Positions 10,170 to 21,899 of a stretch of 64,000 nt of DNA are shown here, one piece after another. The notes beneath the pieces are model-generated. The model was not told the origin of the DNA. It ran no database searches and saw only the letters and a list, made by a program, of their open reading frames with translations. The position numbers and the translations under genes are program-made. The stretch is from Cryptomeria japonica (Eukaryota > Streptophyta > Pinopsida > Cupressales > Cupressaceae), in assembly GCF_030272615.1 (NCBI RefSeq), contig NC_081405.1, positions 314,670,235 to 314,734,234 on the forward strand, in the 5' to 3' direction. Every line of letters begins with the position of its first letter. The stretch's first letter is position 1.

Positions 10170-11669
10170 ATGGGAGGGGATAAGAACAGACAAGAGCCCT
10201 CTACTTGCGAGAAGTGGAAAAAGAACAAAGATGTCTGGCAGGAAGTCATCGATGGTGGTCTCGTCCCCTACCTAGACCGACTTCATGGCCATTGTCCTCT
10301 AATTATGAAGGCCTTTGTTAACGGATGGAAAAAAGGGAGTCTCAAGGCTTATGGTGCCGATTATCAGATTGATGAAACTTTGGTGGCGACAGTCACTGTT
10401 CTGGCTATGAGTGGAAGAAGGTTTTACAGGGATAAAAAGACTGGGGAAGAGGACTTGTCGAGTTTCTTTGACAAAGAAAAGGAGCGCTCCAGAGTCACCA
10501 AGATGGCTGATGACGGCTATAATAGAAAAGACCTCATGGCCCAATGAGATGACATGGAAGATTTTATAATGAGGTATATCACCCTTGATGATAGGTATGC
10601 AAGTATCTTCTCCTACCATTTCACTATCCTTAATCATTTTCATCATGGTAAAACTATCTTTGTTCCCTACTATCTTGCCTCCTCCTTTGAGAATAGCCTG
10701 GAAAAGCACCTGGAAAACCCTAACAACCCTGTTCTTCATGAGGGACTTATTATCCTTATCATGGAATATGCTAAATCCCTTAAAATTGTGCCCTTGCTTG
10801 CTGAGATTGGTCTGCAGATGGAGGTCCAAGATGTCTCTGATTCAGAGATGGACTGGGATGATAGTGGGGTTCCTATTGATGTCCCTAAATATGAACCTCC
10901 AGATGAAAAGGATAAGATGGTCACTCCTAAGACTCTCCGTAGCAAGAACCCCTCCAGATGGGCGGCTAGTAAATACAAGACCAACAACAAGCTGATCTCC
11001 AAGGCTAAACCCCTCTCCAAAAAGAAAAAGCTAATGGCAAAGGATCATAGCCCGAAGATTACGAACCAAGGGATTAAACTGGACATCCCTATCAATGTCC
11101 AGAAAGATAATCAGGGGAAGGATGGTAGTCTGATGAATCTTCTCATGGAAACCAACAGAAGCCAGGAGTGCTGCTGGAAGTCAGTCAAGCACAAAATTGA
11201 CACCCTCAAAATGGGGATTAAAGAAATAATTGACATTTTCACTGCTTTCCCTCAGCGTAGCAAGCCGGAAAAACTTATGATCATGACTCAAAAACTCTCT
11301 CAGAATGTTGAGGTAATCAAATGTAACCATGAACAAAGGATTGATAAGGTGGAACAATCCATGGCTGAGATTAAGAAAAATCTCAAGAATCTGGTCGATA
11401 TTAGTAAAGAAGCCATGAACAACAGCATTGAGGGACTTAAAAAGATTAATGAGATGGTTGCTGATTATAGATCCTTCCACAGTGACCCAGTGAAAGATCT
11501 TGGAGGAGATGATGTGGCTGTTGGATTTAGCAAAACCACTGGACCCAGTTCCAGAATGAGGTTTAGAAGTAGCAACAAGGGTACCTCCAGATTCATCATC
11601 GAGGAGCTTGAGGAAATCAACATGATTTCCATCCAAAAGAACAAAGATCTGGTGCTCTTGCTTAACTGA
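10170..11669 (+). pseudogene. LINE ORF3, copy b (one in-frame stop; best-preserved copy)
   Basis: This is the reference copy: 499 codons from ATGGGAGGG, about 206 bases after the RNase H stop. Residues 1-125: MGGDKNRQEP start, 'VPYLDRLHGHCPLIMKAF', 'YQIDETLVATV', 'GRRFYRDKK'. About 129-200: 'LDDRYASIFSYHFTILNHF', 'PVLHEG'. About 225-240: acidic 'DSEMDWDDSG'. About 275-295: Lys-rich 'KPLSKKKKLMAKD', a possible nuclear signal. About 330-440: heptad-like Leu/Ile/Met pattern, probably coiled coil. The C-terminus is 'FIIEELEEINMISIQ'. The only break is a TGA at 10545-10547 between the first two domains; copy d has TAG at the matching codon. Function is unknown. Known plant LINEs usually have two ORFs, so this is an addition downstream of ORF2. 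Confidence 0.75.
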
Positions 11670-11832
11670 GAGTTTTTTCTCTTTGGCTTGTATGTCTGTG
11701 TTTCTTTTGTTTTTGTTTCTGTTTGAGGTTGCTCTCCTGTTTTGCTGATGTTTCTTGCCGAATTGGCTGTTGGCTGGCTATTGTAAATCTTTAGGTTTCG
11801 AGTCCTTGTAAAACCCATTTATCCTTATCAAA

Positions 11833-11844
11833 AACATAGTAATG
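11833..11844. repeat. target-site duplication of LINE copy b, right
   Basis: AACATAGTAATG, identical to 9597-9608, directly follows the A-rich 3' end of the LINE. Confidence 0.85.
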
Positions 11845-12627
11845 ACAAGTTTTGTGGAAATTTTTCTATCATGGGATATGTCTATATATTCGTTGCCTTA
11901 TACTTTCAAAATTATTCTGTAAACCTTCTTGATTTGCTTTAAAGAGTATTTTGTCACCCCTTACTCTTAATTTTTAATACATTGTTTATTGTAATCAACC
12001 ATATATATATATAAAACTTCGCAAGAAATAATATCTAAACATTTGATAAAAATTAAAACAAAATTAAATTAAATGATAAATAACATGGTGTACAAATTTC
12101 ACCGTGAACACTAGAAAAGTGACACAAAGCAAAAAAGAGGTCAGAAGAAAGGAGAGAACAAAATGAAGACAGTGACATCTGATTAAGAATGTCACATCTC
12201 AAGAAATAGATCATCGGTGGGTGGTCACATGGTTTGTGATTAAGAATAGATGATTATTTACAACTTTAAAAAAGAAAGTCATTTACCCAAATTTCTTAGT
12301 CTAGAAATTACCCTGGAAACATGATGTGGATACAAAAACCAAGGGAAGAGTCATTGGAAAACACAATAAATCTTGTGAGTATTTTTGGTAAACGGGAAAG
12401 TGGAAAGAAAGCCACACTACTGTATTTTTGTAATTCAAAACAAGTGCCTCCTTTATTAAGCTCTCTAGATTTTTGTTCAAGATACAGACACTGATCATTC
12501 AACGCCACGCTTAACGTGCCATCGAACATAATAAGATCTAGAAGCACATTAACATTTTGCTTCCCATGTCAACAAATATAGGTTTGGAGTTTCATCATTA
12601 AGCCAAGAGTCAACAGTGAAAGGAATT
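11845..12627. other. 3' flank of chitinase A; no gene seen
   Basis: AT-rich, with a short (AT)n run near 12000. Short minus-strand frames at 12301-12550 carry no recognised motif. The part close to 12627 should hold the 3' untranslated region of the chitinase gene. Confidence 0.4.
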
Positions 12628-13659
12628 CTAACAATAGAGATTAGGGCCAGTGCTAACTCCCAGCAAGAGACACACCTTCCTATACAAATTGACCCTATCT
12701 TGCACCGCACCGGGTAGCCCTCCCTTACATTCTCCACCATTGATGGCTCTGATAGTCCCTGCAAAGCCCTCTCCTCTCAAGGAAGTCATGGCACTGTGGC
12801 ATTTGCTCTTCACCATCCAATACCATATTGACGTCTTGAAAGCAATGTCTGGTTTCTGGGCCACCAGCCCTGGGTCATTCAGCAGGGGCAGTCCCAAGTA
12901 TTTTCCTGCTGCCCCATAGTTGGAATTCCTAAAAATAATGCCAAACAAGACACCCATTCATATATATGTATTATTAGAACGACTTGAAAAGATTTAATCG
13001 TAAGAACTAGTAAGAAGATCGATACCAGGTTAACTGCAGAGGACCCCGACCGAAGTAACGGTTACCATTCTTACACGGCCATCCTTTAGAAGGCTCACAG
13101 TAAATCCCTCTGTATATTTCTTCCACGTAGCACAAATCTGCAAATACATTATCATCAAAAGCATGCCCAGTTGATAATCAAAAGGTTTATCATTAAATAG
13201 GAAAGAACTGTAGTGCCAAGTTGATAAGGCTCGTTACATTGAACCGTAATCCTAAGAGTTTTGGTTGATAAAATTAAATTTAAAGGTTGTTAACTTTGAA
13301 AAAAAATATAATGATCTTTTGAAAACATTACAAGAAGAATAGTAAAAGTATTGTTAAACTGGCTTACTTTCAGTCTCGTGAGCCACATGCGCAAAGAAAG
13401 CGGCCAGCTCTCTTTTGCGAACCACAAGAGTTCCGGTGGTGCCAAAACCTGCAAAACCCTTTGCTTTAGTTGCATTGATAAAGCTATCGTAAGTATAGAA
13501 CGCCTTTCCTCTGCAAGACTTGGGTATCCCAGATTTAAGCTGATTAAAGAATCTGTAGGTAATTATATGCTGAATGCTGTCATGGGATAAACCCAACTGC
13601 AGTTCTCCTGCTAAAGAAAATATGATCATGAACACAACGAATCTCTCATATCTTGTCAT
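12628..13659 (-). CDS. GH19 chitinase, class IV-like without hevein domain (chitinase A)
   Basis: Three exons on the minus strand: 13659-13368, 13137-13026 and 12928-12628 (292, 112, 301 bases), all with GT-AG introns, give 234 residues. The enzyme hydrolyses beta-1,4-GlcNAc bonds of chitin and is a secreted or apoplastic defence protein. A hydrophobic signal peptide of about 25 residues leads straight into the catalytic domain ('DSIQHIITYRFFNQLKSGIP'). The chitin-binding hevein module of class IV enzymes is absent. 'AHETE' supplies the catalytic Glu; the usual following Gly is Glu here. 'LCYVEEI' carries the second acidic residue. '[12 protein letters not shown]' and '[11 protein letters not shown]' are family signatures. 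The exon lengths of exons 2 and 3 equal those of chitinase C. The start ATG at 13659 is followed at once by the signal peptide. It appears intact. Confidence 0.85.
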
Positions 13660-16238
13660 GGCTGCTGTCTTGGCTGCTTGACTGTTGAAAAATGTAGTGA
13701 ACCTCGTTTAAATGAAGGGCGGGGGAGTAAACAACGTGTCTGTTATGAGTTGCTTATGGCGACGAAACGAGTCTGTTCCCTAAATAAAAATGTACTTTAG
13801 TGTTTACGGATTGAATGCTGTCTCATCTGCAGTGGACAGTCATATATAGTTTATCAAAGAGAATCGATTTACAGGTATAAAATATATTCTCTGTTACAAC
13901 GTCGTATTGGTTCAATGTACCACAGTCAATTGTGCTTTTCGATGGATTGTGAGAAACTATTTTAAGGCCAGGATAAGAATGGAAACATGGGTGCTTAAAT
14001 TTTATGATCATACAGGGCTCTAAAATATTTATTCGGGTAAAGGAGGACGTGGACCTCACATGGCCAAAACAGTTCCCAAAATATTCGTCTCGCTTTGAAC
14101 TGTATGTGGACCTGTACTTTCAGAAAGAATAACATAATCACGGTAATTATTTTCAACGTCGCAGTCTCAAATAAAGGAAGTACCTAAATCTGTGCAATTT
14201 CCTTCTGCGGGAATGGTGTGGATTCATTACATATTTATATTTAAGGCCAATTCATTGGCTCACACTATGATTCAAGCTTTGATTTTCACAAGATCGATAA
14301 GTTAAAATGGAGTCAACTTGGTTTTAGGGTTCTAGGTTTTATTTTTTGAGAAGAGGGGCTCTCGAGATCTTCAATGAACCTAGGTATTATTACATGGGTC
14401 TTTGTTTATCTCTCTTGCAGAGTTGTTTTACATAATAAGTTCTGTGCAAGAAGCCTTTCTGAGTCCATATCTGTTATTTGGTCTAGTCGCATGGAAGGAT
14501 TGTCATAGGAATTAGAGTAACTCTCACAAAGTGCATGTTATATTTAAGAATTGGACGCTAAATATGCATATGTGATACTACATGTTTTGAGAGTTTCTCC
14601 AATATGTCATGTGATAATGTCATATGCAAAACAATAATTAAAATTATTTATATTATCACAAAATAATATAATTTAATAAATAGGATCTGCATTTATAGTA
14701 ATATTAGAAAATATTTTTAACTATTAAAATATTAAATTGTAATTTTTTATTATAATTTTTCTATATTATAAATTTTGGTTTTTCCAGAAAAAAAGAGATA
14801 TAGGTTTTAGCCATGTAAAATGAGTTTACAATGAGATTATTTCTTTAAGTCTTCAATTCAAAAATGTTTCACTAGATTTCTTGATTCAAAAGTTATGACC
14901 TTCATAAATTAAGTCTTCCCATGAGAAATGTAAGAGCATTTATGACACCTAAGTGAACTAAGAAAGAGAGTTACATATATTGACCAGGAATGTTTAGTAT
15001 CCTTTGCTCATGTCATTATAACCATCACAAAGGTGTCATGTCCCACTATCTTTAAATAAGAATTACTAGAAATAATAAGATTCCACTATCCAAAAATAGT
15101 AAATCATGGTTAATATAACTAAATGGGGGAGATAATATATTTAATATTTTTTATTAACTTAATTTAAAATATATATTAATTGAACAATTGGATGTTGAAT
15201 AAAATTATCATCAACATAAGTGGATTTCCTTCGAGCCTTATGGACCATTTTGTTGGGTGTTTGTAACAAATTTGCAAGATTGGATTATCAATCTTCTAAG
15301 TGCAATTGGTAGTGGGAGGCTAAGGGAGTTACCTACAATTTTAAATTTTTCTTTTCCCTCTCATTCTGGTTTGGAATTCTTCTACACCAAATTCAGTGTC
15401 AACATTTTTCTATTCTATACAAGAGATAACATTCGGATCTTTTTTCAATTCAACTTTCTCTTCCCGTTCTATTTTTATTATTATATAAGTAGGGGAAAGA
15501 TCCCTAATCCTAGATAGAAAAGGAAGCTCAAAACAAACACCGAAAACAACTAGCCCAAAAATATTGAGAAGCATTAAACCATAATTAACCCTGCCAAATT
15601 TTTTCCCTTATATAATAAAAATCTTCAATGGCATAACTACCATAAGAATAGAGAGTCGTCATCAAAATCATCATATGAATGCTATCAGTCATACTACTAA
15701 TAATAAACATAAGAGGGCATGTAGGCATAAATAAGTTCAAACTGAGAGAATAGTTTATCCCATCATAATATAAAGACAAGGCCATTTAAACAAAATTGGT
15801 CCTGAAATAACTAGCTAACAATAAAAATCTAAACAAATAGACTTAAAACAAGTTATTAGGATTATATCTAAGTCCCCTATTTTTAACCATCTTTTGTAGG
15901 TAGCAACTAAAAATTGGGATTTGAATGGAGTAACAGAATGAGAAAGGCAAGAGAGGTGGCTCTAGGGTTTCCTCAGGGGAGGAGGATGCCTAATACGATG
16001 AATATGGAGACAACGATGCTCGACTCGCTACTAGGATTCTTGGCGATGTAGTGTTTGGTGTATACAACATGTTCGGGCTGGACCAAATACCCTTTCCCTT
16101 CGCTTGACCGCTACTTTTCTCATTTTCTACTTTTCGTGTTGCTGCGATATTTTGTGCTCTTCCCTTCAGTCAATGTTCTACTGTTGTTCTTGTGGTTAGC
16201 CAAGGGGGGGTTTTGTTTCATTCGAAGGCTCTTGTTAT
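13660..16238. other. chitinase A upstream region and AT-rich DNA
   Basis: The first few hundred bases should hold the chitinase A promoter; a weak TATA-like string (minus strand, near 13708, 'catttaaac') lies about 50 bases upstream of the ATG. Further out the stretch is AT-rich with no gene-like frame. The small frames at 15257-15517 and 16055-16243 have no recognised domain. Confidence 0.4.
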
Positions 16239-17780
16239 TGTGAGGATCAAACTATTACTGAGAGGGGAGGGGGGTGAATCAATAATAATAGTAAATTGAA
16301 ATCTTTTACCAATCTACAAATATTTCTCAAAAATAGTTCATAACCAATACTGGTAACTACTCAATCAATCATTTAAATAAGATATACTAAAATAAATATT
16401 CATGTGTTCGTCAATATGTAAGTAATGAAATGATATCAAATCCACCAATAAACAAATCATCCACCATATGAACACTGGGATTTTTCACGTGGAAACCCAA
16501 ATGGGAAAAAACCATGGTGGGAATTGGTACCCACAAAATTTTCACTCTTTCCAAATGCACTTGGTTAAGAGCCTAGCCTAGTTAGGAGCTTTAAAATAAT
16601 GCCCGATTAAGAGCAGACCCTGTTAGGAGTCATCTGATGAAGGTATTTTAACCTCATCCCTATTAGGAGCTCTATCCTATTAGGAGTAACCTTGCTAAAG
16701 GATTTAAACTCATGTTAATGAGCCACCTGGTGAAGGGATTTACAAGATCAGGCCTTTTAGGACCTACCCAGTTAAGGGATTTTAATATTGTTGCAACTGT
16801 TAGGGAACAACACATAAATGATCTGATCAATGCACTCTTTGCTTGCTCGTATAGATCCATTTCAACTCCCATCTACTTCACTCATGCAGACATCTCAATC
16901 TGGTTCGGTACACTCTTCTTTTTTCACCACAGACAAAAAAAAAACCTTTTCAAACTAGACCTAAATTCACTTTACAATTAGGTTGGTTACCTAACCATAA
17001 CTTACAATGAATCTACATCATAGATCATATCAGATTATTATAAATTATTACAATTCATCATACAGATCATTACAAAAAATTTCAAGACAATTATAGCCAT
17101 TGAATTATCATTACACATCATCGCACATCAATATGATAAGCTGTCAAACCCTTATTACATTCTGCTAAGCACTTCACTATTTCCCAAGAAATTCAATCCT
17201 TATTTGTGCTCAATCAACATCTTATCAATTCACATGGATTCAAATACGTCACCACTAAGTTACAAACATGAAAAGATTCACCACCAAACCATAAAACATT
17301 GCCTGTTAAAGATCTTGATACCTATTCTCAAACCCTACACTGAATATACAACAGTCAATTACAAACATGACTTCTAGTTTTCCAAACATGATGCAGTTCC
17401 TTTCATAGACTCATTATAATGTCATAAGCATACATTCCAAACCACAACACCTAACTCAACATGGATCTCTACCGCAACCATCTCCTTCTCTCTTCCTTCT
17501 TACCAGTTGTCTACTACTTAGTAGTTTTGTTGTCCAACTCAATTCATTACCGGTTAGGCTAAACTGATAGACTTAGATAACTTATATGACATACCAAACA
17601 TAAACAAACATGGTTACCATCAATGACAACACAAATAACATATCATAAAGCATCATATCACAATTATATCATCATAAACTATCCATCAATATATCACCAA
17701 CAATCCATCAATCTCATCATATCAACATCATCCTTTACTGGTACATCATCATCTTCATCAGTTATGCTAACATTCAAACA
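16239..17780 (-). repeat. copia-type 3' LTR (about 1.5 kb), minus orientation
   Basis: On the minus strand a purine tract (aagggggagaa, 17790-17781) is followed by TGTTTGAATG at 17780. The unit ends ...CCTCACA near 16239, preceded by a pyrimidine-rich block ('cccccctcccctctcagt'). It contains the 'cacgtggaaacccaaatggg' string (about 16477-16505), a phrase I associate with plant copia LTRs. It follows the copia RNase H on the same strand, which fits a 3' LTR. No 5' partner is in the window. Confidence 0.6.
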
Positions 17781-17799
17781 TTCTCCCCCTTATCATGGA

Positions 17800-18798
17800 T
17801 GGAAACACTAAAAGAATGCAACACTAAAACAATCAACTAATGATAAATACCAAAAACTCATCATGCCATGCTATTCTGATCTTTCTGTGAGTTGTTCTTA
17901 TCCTCCTTTTCATTATTTCTCCCTGTCATTGTTCTTCTCCCCCTTTGACAGCAATGCCAAAGGTGCAAAAGCATCTTATATCTCCATCTCTATTGCTACT
18001 GTCTCCATCATCTTTGTGTTTCTCATCTTAGCCACTCCCCTTGAGGAGTAGCCCACATCTCATCAATCCAAAGAAAAATATTCAGTGAGTCCACTGGATT
18101 GATGCTTCCACATCTTCTTAGTTGACCTTGGGTAGGGGTATAACCCCTAGCTTGCCTCTGAGATATTCAAAGGTAGCCAATGGTTTGGTGAATATATCTA
18201 CCAACTGCTTCTTACTTGACACATGCTCCAATCTCACTTTCCTTTCGTGCACTCTTTCTCTCAGAAAGTGATACTTCAATTCAATATATTTAGTCCTACC
18301 ATGTAGTGTCGGGTTCTTTGAAATGTTTAGAGCACTAGTGTTATCACAATGTATGATCACCAGTTATGTCATATCCTACTTGAATCCTTCCAAGATGTGT
18401 CTCATCCATATAGCTTGTGTACAATTAATGGATGCAGCCACACACTCTGCTTCTATGGTAGACTGAGATATACAACTCTATTTCTTATTGGTCCAAGATA
18501 TTAGTCTACCACCTAGAAATAATGCTCCACCTATTGTGCTTTTCTGGTCATCTACATTTCCTGCCCAATCTACATCTGTGAATACCTGCAAAGAAAAATT
18601 TCCTCTATATGGATACCACAATCCATAATCAATTGTCCCTCTAAGATATCTAAATATTCTTTTTATTGTTGCCATATGCATCTCCTTAGGGTTCTTCTGA
18701 AATCTTGCTACTAAACCAACTGCATAGGCAATATCCGGTCTACTATGAACAACATAATGAAGTTTACCAATCATTGATCTGTATTCCTTCTCATCCAC
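17800..18798 (-). pseudogene. copia reverse transcriptase end and RNase H
   Basis: The minus strand reads 'EYRSMIGKLHYVVHSRPDIAYAVGL', 'IKRIFRYLRGTIDYGL', 'VFTDVDWAGNVDDQKSTIGG', then after a stop 'VIIHCDNTSALNISKNP' and 'LVDIFTKPLATFEYLRGKLG'. These are the conserved end of RT and the RNase H domain of Ty1/copia pol. The catalytic 'DxDWAG' Asp and 'CDN.SA' Asp are visible. Stops around 18360 and 18478 break it. At 18798/18799 the coding sequence is cut by the TGAGGGTG start of the gypsy LTR. The rest of this copia pol is not seen in the window. Confidence 0.8.
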
Positions 18799-19363
18799 TG
18801 AGGGTGAATTTCATGAACCCTATTTATCTATAATTATTTTATTAGACAAATAATGCTTATTTTTTATTTATGGAATTGAAATGAAAAGGAAAAGGAATTG
18901 TTATTGAAATAAGAAAGTAATGAAATAGGAGTTCAAATGCAATGAAATGATTTACATGCAAGTGAATGATCAGTATTATTTTTATTATGAAACTGGGATC
19001 ATCATTGCTAATCAAAAATTGTGTGCAAGTGAATGCAGGAATAGGTGAATGCGGATGAAGGAGAGAACATGGTTTAGGTAGAGTTGTTTTAGCTCATGGA
19101 ATTCTCTAGAATAGATGGGAAGCTCACACACCACAGTAGAATTTATAATTTGCATCTTGCAAAGATAGATGATTTAAATGATTTTGTTTGAGTGTTTGTT
19201 TAAGTTGGAATGAGGAATTTGGAATGAATAGTTTTAATTGACATTACTTTAATTCAAAAAAAGATTGATTTAAATATTTTTAAATGATTATACATGTATT
19301 TTGATATTTGTATGTGCATCGTATGGAATGGATTAAATATCGTGCTTATATTTCCACTTCTTG

Positions 19364-19386
19364 ATATATATATATATATATATATA
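19364..19386. repeat. (TA)n microsatellite
   Basis: About 11 TA units, followed by a short (TG)n run near 19413-19427. It lies inside the gypsy LTR. Confidence 0.9.
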
Positions 19387-19613
19387 AGGATATACCTATA
19401 CAAGTATATATATGTGTGTGTGTGTGTAAATTATATGATGTCTTGAAAAAGAAAAGATAATTAGATTTGAATTGATTTATTACTATAGTTATATTTTTAT
19501 ATATATAATTATACGTATTATATATATGAGTTCAAATTATTATTCGATCATATACATATATATACATGTAAATATATTTTTTGAAATTAAATTATTTTGT
19601 TTTATGAAAAGTC

Positions 19614-19614
<1 letters not shown>

Positions 19615-19654
<40 letters not shown>
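19615..19654. repeat. (TA)n microsatellite
   Basis: About 20 TA units inside the gypsy LTR. The open frames predicted across it are repeat artefacts. Confidence 0.9.
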
Positions 19655-19656
<2 letters not shown>

Positions 19657-21793
19657 GTAAATGTAAACATGAAAAGCGACTTATATTTGAAAGCAAAATA
19701 TCTGATATGGTGGCGGGTTTTTAATGCAAGTCATAGTTCACATAGTATATTTGTGAGGGGGTCGATACTAATCGACCTAGCAAGGAGATGTAGAAATTCT
19801 TGCAAGTAAAATGGTATTAATGGCGACTCATAGTAAACAACAAGTTAAGAGGAAGTTGATATTAATTTTGACCTTGCAAACAAACAGACTTATAGTGTTT
19901 GAATTGAACACAGAATTTGCAAGGAAAACCAACCATGATATATTGTTTGAGTTGAATAACCATAGTGTATTTGAATAGATGTCAAACTGTTAGATGTGGT
20001 GTTTTCCATTGGAACAAGCTTCACATGGCCAAGTAACTGTTAGACGTACTACATGGTGGCATGGAAAACTATATTAATAGTGTATGTAAGCTTGAAACAT
20101 ACCAGAAACTGTAGCATACGACTAGCATAAATATAGATCATTAGGATAACAGAATACATACACAAAAAAGACAAAGAGAGAGTAGACGGTATTGGGGAAA
20201 AGACAGTAAGAAATATTCAGAGAAATAGCAAGGATAGAATAGAGAAAAAGGATATTAAATAGGAAAAAGAGGTGAAAGAATAGAGAAGAGAGAACTCAAG
20301 GGATTAAACAGCATAGAGGTTTAGAAATCTAGATGTATTGTAGACAGATTTGGAGAAAATTATCATTGAACATATAAGACCTGGTTCAAATTTTAGAGGT
20401 AGGCTCTTAAACGAGCAATAATGTATTTTATTACTAAAGAATAAGAATAGAATTATCTTGGGGTTTGAATGTTTAAGATCAATAGTAAAGAAAAGAGTTT
20501 ATTTTCTAAATTAGTTTCTCGCATTAAATGTGACAATGATTATATGAAATTTTGTTTGAAAAGGCCATATAGGTATGTGCAAATTAGAATTATCATTTTA
20601 GATTATGGAAAATATCTGTTAGAAACAAATTCGAGAAAATAAGTAGATAGACAAAAACATGTGAAAAAATAGAAAACTTTTGCACTCTAAACATAGAAAT
20701 TTGAAACCATAAGATGCATGATTATGCTATTTATATTTTATGAGAAAAATTAAAAGAATGTGTACTCATAATTTCTATTTCTGAATTTTACTTTATCTAT
20801 ATGCTAAATATGCATACATGTGTTACACCTTATTTTTAATACTTATTCTTGATTTACTTGAAAAGATAGAAGCGAAAGATTGTTTTCTTATTAGATGCAA
20901 TGTGTTGTAAATGAAAGATTGTTTCCTCTTTATGTCTTAAATGAAAGGTTGTTTTCTTTAAAGACTGTAATTTAATCATGAGAGAAACAGAAAGCTAGAC
21001 TTGAGAAAAGAGAGATTTTATTCTATGTACTTCTTCTGATTTCATATGAATACTAGAAAAGATAGATATGTTTTGTGTTTGTGTGAAAGTTACCTTCCGG
21101 CATGGGTGCCCAAAGTGGAATCATAGAGAGAATAGTTTGCTTTTCCAAACTATATTTTATTGCTATGCATGGCATTATACTTAGTTGAGTAACTTATTGA
21201 CCATTGAAATAGATGGATATATTTTATGCTCTCTACCATATCCTTGATTGATCTTACTTGTTTCTTAATGGAATTAGAAAATTAAAAATGCATGTATCAT
21301 TATAGGAACACATCAAATTCAATCTTGTCTATGAAATTCAATTTGCCAAGCAATTTGTGTAGGGTTGGGTATGCTTGATTGACCAAGTATTCTAGGGAAG
21401 TGTAAGCTTTAAGTTTCAGTGAAAAAAGCACCTAAATCTTGTCCTCATCTTCATTCTAAAGATTGCATTGAAGATAGATTGGATTGCAGATCAAAGGATG
21501 GATCTCATCCTTTACTCAATATTTTTCTTGATATTTGAACTTAAGGCATTAGAAAGACCTAAGTATTATATGTCGATACAAATGAGATATTACTACATTT
21601 TCATTTTGAATAAAGATTCTTTATCTCTTTATAGAATTCTCATGTTTATTATGATATCAATGGAAGGACCATTTTGAGGTAATAAAGGAATAATGAAAGA
21701 AAATAGACGTATTGAAGGAATTATGAGTTTATTTAAGAATAAAGAGTAATTCATTTTGTTATTGAATTTAGAATGTTTTATGTCTTTACATTT

Positions 21794-21805
21794 TGGTATC
21801 AGAGC
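21794..21805 (+). promoter_or_regulatory. primer-binding site (initiator Met-tRNA type)
   Basis: TGGTATCAGAGC matches the sequence complementary to the 3' end of plant initiator methionine tRNA, the usual primer for minus-strand synthesis. It lies three bases after the LTR end and about 110 bases before the gag frame. Confidence 0.85.
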
Positions 21806-21899
21806 CCTAGGTTTACAACACTAGGACATTATTGACCATTATGTTAAAGAAGCATTCCTTGATACAAGAATTGTTGAATTGTAATTGGTTCTAGAACTA

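Larger units (their letters stand above)
9609..11832 (+). mobile_element. LINE copy b, 5'-truncated, carrying RNase H end and ORF3
   Basis: A 2.2-kb insertion lies between perfect 12-bp target duplications. It begins in the middle of the RNase H domain ('QTNHYAEASAAHIGL') and includes a spacer, the best-preserved ORF3 in the window and a 3' region ending 'ccatttatccttatcaaa'. Because the duplications enclose both RNase H and ORF3, they moved together as one RNA. 5' truncation is typical of incomplete reverse transcription. Copies c and d have similar 3' regions, so b, c and d form one subfamily. Confidence 0.85.
18799..21790 (+). repeat. long gypsy 5' LTR (about 3 kb), inserted in copia pol
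   Basis: The 5' edge is the abrupt end of copia coding at 18798; the LTR opens TGAGGGTGAATT. Its 3' edge is TTTACA at 21790, three bases before a primer-binding site at 21794. Inside are two (TA)n tracts and very AT-rich DNA without genes. A length near 3 kb is long but not unheard of for plant gypsy LTRs. The 3' LTR is not in the window, so the boundaries rest on the copia junction and the primer site. Confidence 0.55.

Noticed and set aside
16055-16243. Small hydrophobic protein gene
   Set aside because: Single short frame against the LTR edge, no start context or homology; composition is pyrimidine-rich non-coding.
19472-19809. Open frames rich in Tyr-Ile repeats
   Set aside because: They are translations of the (TA)n microsatellites inside the gypsy LTR.
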